Shown here in pieces: positions 57,383-64,000 of a DNA stretch of 64,000 nucleotides. Each line of letters opens with the position of its first letter. The stretch's first letter is position 1. Where the stretch lies: positions 1-64,000 of the forward strand of contig JAEKLQ010000025.1 in the NCBI GenBank assembly GCA_019509785.1. The letters run 5' to 3'. The notes under the pieces were generated by a model. It saw only the letters and a program-made list of their open reading frames with translations. It ran no database searches and had not been told where the DNA came from. Both the position numbers and the translations under genes were made by a program. The DNA comes from Fibrobacterota bacterium (GTDB lineage Bacteria > Fibrobacterota > Fibrobacteria > UBA11236).

Positions 57383-58591
57383 TCAGGCGCCGCGCTTCAG
57401 CGACGGTGCGGAAGAGTAGATAGTCTTCGCCCCATCGGCCAGGCGGATAGGCCAGGCCGAAACGGGGCACGAGGAAGGGAAGCGGACCGGATATTCGCGC
57501 CGCACGGCGGCGATGGCCGAATCCACGGACCCGTCCCGGATCAGGGCGATGACGCAGCCCCCGAAGCCGGCCCCCGTCAAGCGCGCCCCGATCGTGCCCG
57601 GCGTCCGATGGAGGATTTCCACCAGCAGATCCAGTTCGGGGCAGGATACTTCGTAATCATCGCGCAAGCTGCGGTGGGAGGCGGAGAGATTCTTCCCCAA
57701 GGCCGCCAGGTCGCCGCGGCGCAGTGCCGCGCAAGCCAGTTCCACGCGCGCATTCTCGCCCACCACGTGCCGGATGCGGCGCAGCAAGACAGGATCCATT
57801 CCTTCGGAAGCGGCGGCCAGATCTTCCGGCGATAAGGCGCGCAAGGCATGCTCCCGCCGCAGCTGGGGGAGCCGCGCCTGCAACCATTCCAGGCCCTCTT
57901 GGCACTGGGTCCGCCGCAAGTTGTATTCCGAATCGACCAGGCCGCGCTTCTTACCCGAATCGATCACCAGCCAGGTATGGCCGGGTACCGCCGCCGCCAC
58001 AGCCTCGTATTCGAGGTTGGCGCAATCGATCTTGAGGGCGTGATCGGCGATCCCCAGCGCGGAGATGTACTGATCCATGATGCCGCATTGCATCCCCACG
58101 AAACCGTTTTCGGCCCGCTGGCATAGCAAGGCGACGTCCCGTCCCGGAAGCGGATGCTGGAGCAGATCCAGCACGGCGCGGGCGACGGCCACTTCCAAGG
58201 CGGCCGAGGAGGATAGCCCGGCGGCCTGGGGCACGTTCCCCGCCACGCAGAATTCGAAGCCGCCCGGCCTGATCCCGATCCGTTCCAGCTCTTGCAGGAC
58301 GCCGAGGACGTAGCGTAGCCAACGATTGGGATGCCCGGGATTGAACTCGCCGACGGCGAACCGGACCTTCTCCCCGAATTCGGTGGAGTATCCGGTGACG
58401 TAATTCCCTGGCGCCGAGCGGATGGAGAAGAGGATTTGCCTATCAATCGCGACAGGCATTACAAGGCCGCCCATGTAATCGGTATGCTCGCCGATAAGGT
58501 TGACGCGTCCGGGGGCGGAAGCGATCAGATCCGGCTCTCCGCCGAAGGCATCGCGGAACGATCTCAACATGGATTCCAGGGCCTGGTTCAC
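57383..58591 (-). CDS. galK: Galactokinase
   Basis: The GTG at 58591 overlaps the galT stop as GTGA; the longer frame would run inside galT. The 402-residue GHMP kinase has the galactokinase signature GRVNLIGEHTDYMGG near residue 27, the phosphate loop NVPQAAGLSSSAALE, DSGKKRGL and the C-terminal GARLTGAGFGGC. It phosphorylates galactose to galactose-1-phosphate, the first Leloir step. galE and galM are not in the window. Confidence 0.95.
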   Translation of the reverse strand: MNQALESMLRSFRDAFGGEPDLIASAPGRVNLIGEHTDYMGGLVMPVAIDRQILFSIRSAPGNYVTGYSTEFGEKVRFAVGEFNPGHPNRWLRYVLGVLQELERIGIRPGGFEFCVAGNVPQAAGLSSSAALEVAVARAVLDLLQHPLPGRDVALLCQRAENGFVGMQCGIMDQYISALGIADHALKIDCANLEYEAVAAAVPGHTWLVIDSGKKRGLVDSEYNLRRTQCQEGLEWLQARLPQLRREHALRALSPEDLAAASEGMDPVLLRRIRHVVGENARVELACAALRRGDLAALGKNLSASHRSLRDDYEVSCPELDLLVEILHRTPGTIGARLTGAGFGGCVIALIRDGSVDSAIAAVRREYPVRFPSSCPVSAWPIRLADGAKTIYSSAPSLKRGA

Positions 58592-59595
58592 GAAGCCGTT
58601 CCTTGCCGGCGTTCCGCGCCGGCCCGGCGCAATTCCTCCGCCGATTCCTCGGGCAGGGACGGATTGATGATATTGCCTCCCCCGGTCTCGAAACCGGCCA
58701 GGTATTTCAGCTTGTCCGCCGACCGCACGGGCGGCGCGAACTGGATATGGAAATGCCAAGGCGTGGGGTCGAGGCCCGCCTTGCAAGGCGCGTTATAGAA
58801 GAGGGTGATGTTGGGGATGCGCCGGTTGAACATGTTATCGTAACGGATCAGCACTTCCCGGTACAGTTCCGCCAGCGCGCGCATTTCCCCGTCGTCCAAC
58901 GATGTCAGGTAAGGCACATGCCGAAGTGGCATGAGATGCACTTCGTATTTGAAACGCGCGAAGGCGGGCACGAAGGCGGCGAAATGGCCGTTACGGGCCA
59001 CCACCCGGCTCCCGTCGCGCAATTCCTTCCCGAGCACGTCGCAGAATACGCAGCCGCCTTCGCGGGCCCGGAATTCAGCAGCGCTCGCGTACATGGCCGC
59101 CGGGATGCGGGGGATGAAGTCGGTGGCGTAGATCTGCCCATGGGGATGAGGATTGGAGACCCCGATCTCCTTGCCCTTGTTCTCGAAGGGCATCACGTAT
59201 TCCATGCCCGGTACGGAAGCCAATTCCCGGAACTGCCCGGCGAAGGCCCGCAGCACGCCCTCGATCGCGTCCACGTCCATGTCGACCAAGGTAACGTTGT
59301 GCCGGGGGTCGAAGCAAACCACGCGGCAGACTCCGCGGGCCTGGGCCTCCAGGCTTAAGGATGCGTAGTCATTGTCGAAAACGAGGGTACCGGTATAACG
59401 GGGATTGGCTACTCCCGTGGCCCGGCTCGCGCCCGGGCAGAGATGGCAAGCCGGATCGAAGGCGGGCCCCGTTTCTTCCGCGGCCCGCATAACGGCACCG
59501 TTCCAGGGCCGTTCACCGGTGGCCGGGGCCAGGATCACCCATTCCTTGAGGTAAGGGTGCATGCGTTTCAAGGATGCCGGCCGACCCACGCTCAT
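58588..59595 (-). CDS. galT: Galactose-1-phosphate uridylyltransferase
   Basis: The start at 59595 follows GGAGGA and gives a 335-residue HIT-superfamily enzyme. The active-site motif is VSNPHPHGQIYA, in which the second His is uridylylated. Zinc-binding positions are in CHLCPGA and GCVFCDV. The C-terminal part has WHFHIQFAPPVRS. It exchanges UDP-glucose and galactose-1-phosphate. It is 16 bases downstream of the broken barrel gene and overlaps galK, so the locus looks polycistronic. Confidence 0.95.
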   Translation of the reverse strand: MSVGRPASLKRMHPYLKEWVILAPATGERPWNGAVMRAAEETGPAFDPACHLCPGASRATGVANPRYTGTLVFDNDYASLSLEAQARGVCRVVCFDPRHNVTLVDMDVDAIEGVLRAFAGQFRELASVPGMEYVMPFENKGKEIGVSNPHPHGQIYATDFIPRIPAAMYASAAEFRAREGGCVFCDVLGKELRDGSRVVARNGHFAAFVPAFARFKYEVHLMPLRHVPYLTSLDDGEMRALAELYREVLIRYDNMFNRRIPNITLFYNAPCKAGLDPTPWHFHIQFAPPVRSADKLKYLAGFETGGGNIINPSLPEESAEELRRAGAERRQGTAS

Positions 59596-59611
59596 GCTCC
59601 TCCGGCCCGGC

Positions 59612-60223
59612 TCAGTAGCTGGCCGTGACGCGGATGATGCCCCACCATTGGCTGCGATCCTTGAGCAGCTCTTCGTAGGTGAAGCCGTTGTCATCGGGAA
59701 GCCGCAAATGGTCATGCGCGATTTGGCTGGAGATGAAAAGTCCGCGCGCCACGGTTTTTTTCAGATAGAAGGACCATTTCCAAGGGCTATAGACGTAATC
59801 CGAATGCGTCGCCGGATTTACGTAAGAGGAGGGGCTGAAGTTTTGGCCGCCGGGTACGGGAAGCCCTTCGCGTAGCGAGGTTTGCCAGTCGTTCGGAAAC
59901 GGGTTTCCGCAATATTCGACTTCAATGCTCGCGACATCCAGGAGATTGAAGGCCGGGAAATTGAAACCCAGCATCCACGGGATCCGTTGTTTAAGGCTGG
60001 CGTAATAAAAAGGGTAGTCCTTCAACCCGAGAACCGCGGCTTCGCCGTAGAACTTCATGTCCTGGGACCCGAGCAGGGCAGGCGCTCCAAAGAGCGGCTT
60101 GGGATCCAGGGAAAATCGTCCCATCAGGGAAACTCCCTGGAACGTGTAATATCCCGTATCGACCTTCATCTTCGGATAGATTCGGTCTTGGGCGATTCCA
60201 GGCTGGGCTTCACCGCTAGGCAA
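59612..60223 (-). pseudogene. Outer-membrane barrel of the gal locus, C-terminal fragment (frameshifted)
   Basis: The 203-codon frame continues the barrel protein of 60166-60794 after a one-base shift near 60170-60190: the upstream frame ends SPKTESIRR, this one gives DRIYPKMKVDTGYYTFQG. It alternates aromatic and polar residues (FYGEAAVLGLKDYPFYYASL; KWSFYLKKTVARGLFISSQIAHD) and ends in WWGIIRVTASY, a typical barrel-closing strand with a terminal aromatic. A porin-like role for galactosides is suggested only by position before galT. Confidence 0.6.
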
Positions 60224-60794
60224 TGTTCGCAGGAAACGCCCGCGCCGAGATCGAGAACGCTTCCGAACTTATAATCCGAAACATAGGAGATGGTATAATC
60301 CGATTTCGGGTAGTATTTGTATTCCGAAGTAAGCAGCAGATCCTGGTGGAAACCGTGGGAGAACCAGGTTCCCAAGCGAATCCCCAGTAATCGATCTTTG
60401 GGCAACTCGAAATTCGTTACCAGGGTTACCGGATACATTTTGCTGCGGAATAGATACTCGCCCAGGTTCCGCTGATCCGGATTATAGTCGTAGAGGAAAT
60501 ACCCGACTTCCATTTCCGTGGGGAATTTCCAATCCTTCCCGAAAGCGTACAACGCCTTCGCCTCATGGATATAGGCGTTGTAGCCCGTTATCCGGGAATT
60601 CTCATTGTTCGTCTCGGGAAACGGCCTATTGAAGCTCGCTTCCAACGCCACTCGCGTGGATAGCTTATCGCTCATCGTGTTCTCGACTTATACCCGATAT
60701 TGACCGTCGAGTCCTGGGGATCCGCATCCTTGGCGAAAACCCAGCCGCAGGTTGCCAACCCGATAAACAAGCCGAATCCGACAGAATTTTTCAA
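60166..60794 (-). pseudogene. Outer-membrane barrel of the gal locus, N-terminal fragment (two frameshifts)
   Basis: AGGAG five bases before a TTG at 60794 opens a signal peptide (KNSVGFGLFIGLATCGWVFA-KD) that reaches VNIGYKSRTR and then hits a TGA at 60674-60672. In the next frame DKLSTRVALEASFNRPFPET carries on as a barrel (ALYAFGKDWKFPTEMEVGYFLYDY, then YPVTLVTNFELPKDRLLGIRL in outline). The joined protein, with the fragment at 59612-60223, would be about 390 residues. Both shifts fit single-base losses. The family is not recognised. Confidence 0.6.
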
Positions 60795-60888
60795 GCGAAC
60801 TCCTTTCCCGTTCTTAAAGTCATGGAAGCATAGTTGCAAAGTAGGAGCGGATCCCTGACGCAGGGGCTCCGCTAATCATGGCTTGGAA

Positions 60889-62376
60889 CTAGAACCGGAT
60901 TTCCGATTTGATATCGGAATTGGTTAAACGAAGGACGTGGCTGCCATCCCCTTTGATCGGGGAAGGATATCGCGAAGGGCCGGAACCATCGCGCCGCCAC
61001 AACACTCTCCCGTTCAAGTCCAGGATTTGCAGGGAATATTTTCCGGGCAACCCGATGTTGAACAACCCCGATGTATAGTCCACTCCGCGCATTTCCGCGC
61101 GAGAAGCCTTCGGAGCGAAATCGGAGACATCCGTCGTCGGGGTCAATTTCAGGATGGCCAGGCCATGGCTGGGAACGGAGATCCCGAAGCTTCCGGTTTT
61201 GGCGGTCGCGATATCCGCTTTGGCCCACAAATCCCTGACAGTCGCCGACGTCGTCGCCGTCCATGGGCCGACCGTGGTCCATTTATTCAGATCCGCCCAA
61301 TTCACGGTGATCATAGCGGCGGCACCGGAACGGTTGAGAAGCCCGACGGCGCGGCAATTCCCCATCATCGGCTTCGCCCATATCTCAAGAGAATTGCTCG
61401 AAGAAAGACGTTGCGCTTGTACCCCCAAAGAATCCTGGTCGACCGCGATGACCTCCCTATTGATCAGGATATCCCGGATATCGGTCGTCATTTTGGTCAC
61501 GTCATTTCCCGCGATCAGAGGGGCGCTCAATAGGCACCACATCCCGAAATGGGCCCTGTTTTCATCCTTATTCGAGCCGATGTTGCCTACCTCCAGCATG
61601 TCCGGATCATTCCACCCGCCGGGTTCGCCCGCGGCGCCGGGGCCGGCATAGGAGAACAGATTCACTTGTTGATCCAGGATGGACATGATCGAAGCCCAGT
61701 TCGGCCCGATATCGGTAGTCGTGCGCCAAATCTGGCCCCCGGAACTCCGCCCGAAGGTCCACGATTTTCCTACTCCCCAATTGCAAATGCTGTACAGGAT
61801 GGGACGGGCGCTGTTGGGCCCGGCGTACTTCTTGATCGTATCGCCCAGGATTTTATATGCCGCCCCCGGGTTCCCCGTTTGAGTGCCGTTCACGTGGCAC
61901 CAATCCACTTTTATATAGTCAACGCCCCAGTTCACCCACTGACGTACATCCTGGCTTTCGTATCCGAGCGTAGCCGGCTTTCCTTGGCAGGTTTGATCGC
62001 CAAGGGAAGTGTAGGCCCCGAACTTCATCCCTTTGCCATGAATGTAATCCGCCAAGGATTTGAGGCTGCTGCCCGTGAATTTATTGGTAGAGCTGATAAA
62101 TCCATTGGCGTCGCGAGCACCCTCCCAACAATCATCCACGTTCACGTAGTTATACCCGGCCGCATTCATTCCGTTGGACGTCATGGTATCCGCCACCGCC
62201 TTGAGCAGGGTTTCGCTGACGTTGCATGCGAATTCGTTCCAGGTGTTGAAGCCCATCGGGGGAGTTTTAGAAAGCGGTGGATTCACGGTTTGCGCCTGAA
62301 CCATGGTGATGCATAAGGATGATGCAATAGCGCCAAGAATTCCGGCCCTTATCGTTTTCGCTACCGATGCTCTCAT
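60889..62376 (-). CDS. Secreted alpha-galactosidase, GH27
   Basis: The ATG at 62376 follows AGAGGAG and opens a signal peptide (AGILGAIASSLCITMVQA-QT); the product has 495 residues. GH27 motifs are PPMGFNTWNEF, YNYVNVDDCWEG, DYIKVDWCHVN (nucleophile Asp near residue 158) and GGWNDPDMLEVGN with the acid/base Asp. The (beta/alpha)8 barrel is followed by the usual beta-sandwich near 310-400. A further tail (about 415-495; KYSLQILDLNGRVLWRRD) resembles the tail of the CE6 esterase. It releases terminal alpha-1,6-galactose from galactomannans or raffinose-type sugars. A LacI-type operator lies 25 bases before the ATG. Confidence 0.94.
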   Translation of the reverse strand: MRASVAKTIRAGILGAIASSLCITMVQAQTVNPPLSKTPPMGFNTWNEFACNVSETLLKAVADTMTSNGMNAAGYNYVNVDDCWEGARDANGFISSTNKFTGSSLKSLADYIHGKGMKFGAYTSLGDQTCQGKPATLGYESQDVRQWVNWGVDYIKVDWCHVNGTQTGNPGAAYKILGDTIKKYAGPNSARPILYSICNWGVGKSWTFGRSSGGQIWRTTTDIGPNWASIMSILDQQVNLFSYAGPGAAGEPGGWNDPDMLEVGNIGSNKDENRAHFGMWCLLSAPLIAGNDVTKMTTDIRDILINREVIAVDQDSLGVQAQRLSSSNSLEIWAKPMMGNCRAVGLLNRSGAAAMITVNWADLNKWTTVGPWTATTSATVRDLWAKADIATAKTGSFGISVPSHGLAILKLTPTTDVSDFAPKASRAEMRGVDYTSGLFNIGLPGKYSLQILDLNGRVLWRRDGSGPSRYPSPIKGDGSHVLRLTNSDIKSEIRF

Positions 62377-62856
62377 GTTCGCTCCTCTGCGGCCCTTCAA
62401 TGTAAACGTTTGCATAAAGGGGAATATAATGCCCATCGGCGGTTTTATGTCCGGGTTTTTTCCTTTAGATGTGGGAAAATTCCCTGAATATTGGAAGAAA
62501 GCGGATGTTATTGAATTGGAGAGCCAGAATTGGGAGCTCAGGGTTTCAAATCAGCTAGCGATGCCGCCGGGAAATTGGGGTCTGTTTACCGTCGGGCCCC
62601 ATTGAACCCGCAACTCTCCCTTCCGGGCCAGGATTTTACCTTGCTCAATGGAAAATGCCAGTGTAACTGGGGAATCCTGTGCCGTATCGGGAACTATGTG
62701 TTTCCGAAGGACATTGGACATGGAGTCCAAATCCCAATAACCGGTGAGCCTTGTCACAGTTGCCGCCGGGCCGCCCCATTACTTTAATTCCCATTTCGTT
62801 CCTGTAGCCCGGCTAGCCGCCGGAAATCGCCCCGAGGGGGCAGGAGACTGTCTTCC
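62377..62856. other. Divergent intergenic region of the GH27 and Ig-lipoprotein genes
   Basis: About 480 bases between two divergent genes carry the operator at 62401-62414 and both promoters. Short frames exist on both strands (for example 62551-62757 minus) but they lack ribosome-binding sites and family features, so I call no gene here. Confidence 0.4.
62401..62414. promoter_or_regulatory. LacI-family-type operator upstream of the alpha-galactosidase
   Basis: TGTAAACGTTTGCA is a near-perfect palindrome with central CG and fits the LacI/GalR/CcpA-type consensus TGNAANCGNTTNCA. It lies 25 bases before the GH27 start codon, where binding would block transcription or its start. No LacI-family regulator is encoded in the window. 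Confidence 0.55.
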
Positions 62857-64000
62857 ATGCGTGCACCCTTCCATTCCTCCTCATTTATTCAACCCCCGCT
62901 TGGACGCTTTCGGCCCGCCCTCGCGCTCCTGGGCGCCATTCTGTTTCTTCTCCTCTGGTCCTGCCAATTGGAGTCGGGAACCAAGGTGGAGGATACCGCC
63001 AGCTTCGATCAGCTGTTCGATTCGCTTTCCAAATACGATAGCGTCATCATCGTGTTCAACGACACCAACGGCCGCTTCCTGGATACGGTTTATCAGGGCA
63101 AGGTCGACAGCCACGCAAAGCTCGTGAACCTGCCCGTTAAAGGATGGGATGGGGGAAAGGCCATCATCCGCATCACCGGGATCACGGGCGGCAAGGTGGT
63201 TTATGAAGTGCAGAAGAAATTCGACGGAACGGTGAATCAGGTGGACGGCAATACCTATGTCATCCTGCCGGGAACCGCGCTCTCGGGGAACTTCCAGGAT
63301 TGGCAAATCACGGTGGGCGACTCGCTCAAACTGCCCGTCATTACGGTGACACCCGAGGCGTTGAGCGACAAGTCCATCCGCTGGATGGCATCCGACACCG
63401 CCATCCTGCACTTGGGATCTGATTTCGTGCGGGCGAAGTCCCAAGGCAGCGCCACCCTGACGGCCCGGCTCCGGTCCGATTCCACCAAAGCTTTCGCGAT
63501 CCTGGTTACGGTCAATTCCAATTTCCGTATGCCGGACAGCCTGTTCCTTTCCCCCAATCCCATGCAACTCACGGCGTCGGGAGCGCCGGGGCAATTCACG
63601 ATTCGATCGACCCCGGCCACGGCCGATAAATCCGTGGATTGGATATCGGACGATTCCACCATCGCCCGGGTTTCGCTCGACGGCTCGGTGCAAGGGCTGA
63701 AGCCGGGAAGCACGCGGATCAGGGCGGCCTCGAAGACCAAATCGGAAGTGACCGCCGGCGCCGACGTCCTGGTCGCCGCTGAAACCCCGGTGAGCAAGGT
63801 CGCCTTCCTCAACCAACCAGGCAACCTCTACGTGGGCGGCGTGCCCGAAAGCCTGCTGGTCAAGGTCACTCCCCCAACCGCCAATCAGGAGGTGGAATTT
63901 TCCGTGGCCGACTCGGCATTTGCCGCCGTCGCGAATCACAAGATCACTGCGCTTAAGGCCGGAACGACGCAGGTGATCGTCCGATCCTCGCGCTACCCTT
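62857..64000 (+). CDS. BIG2/Ig-repeat surface lipoprotein, 3' end outside window
   Basis: The ATG at 62857 has GGAG about 11 bases upstream and is followed by a lipoprotein signal (ALALLGAILFLLLWSC, Cys near residue 38). The frame stays open to the window end, giving 381 residues. The first 150 residues are paralogous to the lipoprotein at 27440: SCQLESGTKVEDTASFDQL against SCQLTKSDKVENTLSFSRL, LDTVYQGKV against LDTIYQAKV, ITGGKVVYEV against IKDGKVVYQV. Two to three BIG2-like domains follow (SVDWISDDSTIARVSLDGSV). By analogy the missing C-terminus may carry an enzyme domain. Confidence 0.85.
   Translation, partial: MRAPFHSSSFIQPPLGRFRPALALLGAILFLLLWSCQLESGTKVEDTASFDQLFDSLSKYDSVIIVFNDTNGRFLDTVYQGKVDSHAKLVNLPVKGWDGGKAIIRITGITGGKVVYEVQKKFDGTVNQVDGNTYVILPGTALSGNFQDWQITVGDSLKLPVITVTPEALSDKSIRWMASDTAILHLGSDFVRAKSQGSATLTARLRSDSTKAFAILVTVNSNFRMPDSLFLSPNPMQLTASGAPGQFTIRSTPATADKSVDWISDDSTIARVSLDGSVQGLKPGSTRIRAASKTKSEVTAGADVLVAAETPVSKVAFLNQPGNLYVGGVPESLLVKVTPPTANQEVEFSVADSAFAAVANHKITALKAGTTQVIVRSSRYP

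Noticed and set aside
62303-62787. Plus-strand frames overlapping the GH27 start and the following gap
   Set aside because: They run antisense to the GH27 signal peptide and through the operator, without family features.
1-64000. tRNA, rRNA, prophage or insertion sequence
   Set aside because: Reading both strands I saw no tRNA T-arm/acceptor pattern, rRNA segment, transposase or phage structural gene; a tRNAscan or profile search would be needed to exclude divergent ones.

Overview
The window is GC-rich, densely packed bacterial DNA. It holds about 55 protein genes, one RNase P RNA and no tRNA or rRNA that I could recognise. The content suggests a free-living Gram-negative polysaccharide degrader, probably Fibrobacterota or a nearby FCB-type lineage. 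The clues are a secreted CE6-type acetylesterase, a lipoprotein with a feruloyl-esterase-like domain, a GH27 alpha-galactosidase, short beta-sandwich C-terminal tails on secreted enzymes, several beta-barrel proteins, and an MglA/Roadblock polarity module. The taxonomic call is inference from gene content; no marker was compared with a database.

Layout. 1-4.1 kb: a partial unknown gene, a secreted esterase, a lipoprotein and a frameshifted Omp85-like barrel. 4.1-4.6 kb: rnpB on the minus strand. 4.7-10.3 kb: a periplasmic protein, an ABC-2 exporter pair, two inverted copies of a palindromic element, and tldD-pmbA. 10.4-12.7 kb: a secreted BNR-repeat protein preceded by a truncated relative. 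12.7-21.7 kb: one tightly coupled minus-strand operon of a sigma-54 response regulator, a TPR/zinc-ribbon membrane protein, a DUF4388 protein, a TPR/Roadblock-like protein, two small Roadblock proteins, an MglA GTPase with a tail of over 400 residues, and a further Roadblock protein. This is the most interesting system in the window. 21.8-26.0 kb: rpsT, a site-2 protease, folC, accD, a telomere-like heptamer repeat and an HNH endonuclease. 26.2-34.1 kb: envelope proteins, including a 1122-residue Ig-repeat esterase lipoprotein. 34.2-38.2 kb: OsmC and a LolD/FtsX-type ABC pair. 38.3-44.8 kb: an MFS sugar permease, a GDSL esterase, uppP and a BtuFCD/FecBCD-type importer. 45-47.4 kb: an HD-GYP protein, a lone receiver and a DUF2914 protein. 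47.6-55.8 kb: an unknown gene with ppc, an outer-membrane protein, a small lipoprotein, and class I fumarase coupled to a CheB-like/receiver protein. 55.8-62.4 kb: a galactoside-use locus (GH27, a barrel protein, galT, galK, an SSS symporter) behind a LacI-type operator. The last 1.1 kb is the start of a paralogue of the large Ig-repeat lipoprotein, cut by the window end.

How the genes work together. The alpha-galactosidase would release galactose, the symporter import it, and GalK/GalT feed it to the Leloir pathway. PEP carboxylase and fumarase fit a reductive succinate branch. The MglA/Roadblock operon probably controls cell polarity, surface motility or localisation of envelope machinery. 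Three sites look like single-base deletions that break outer-membrane protein genes, so either these genes are decaying or the assembly carries indel errors.
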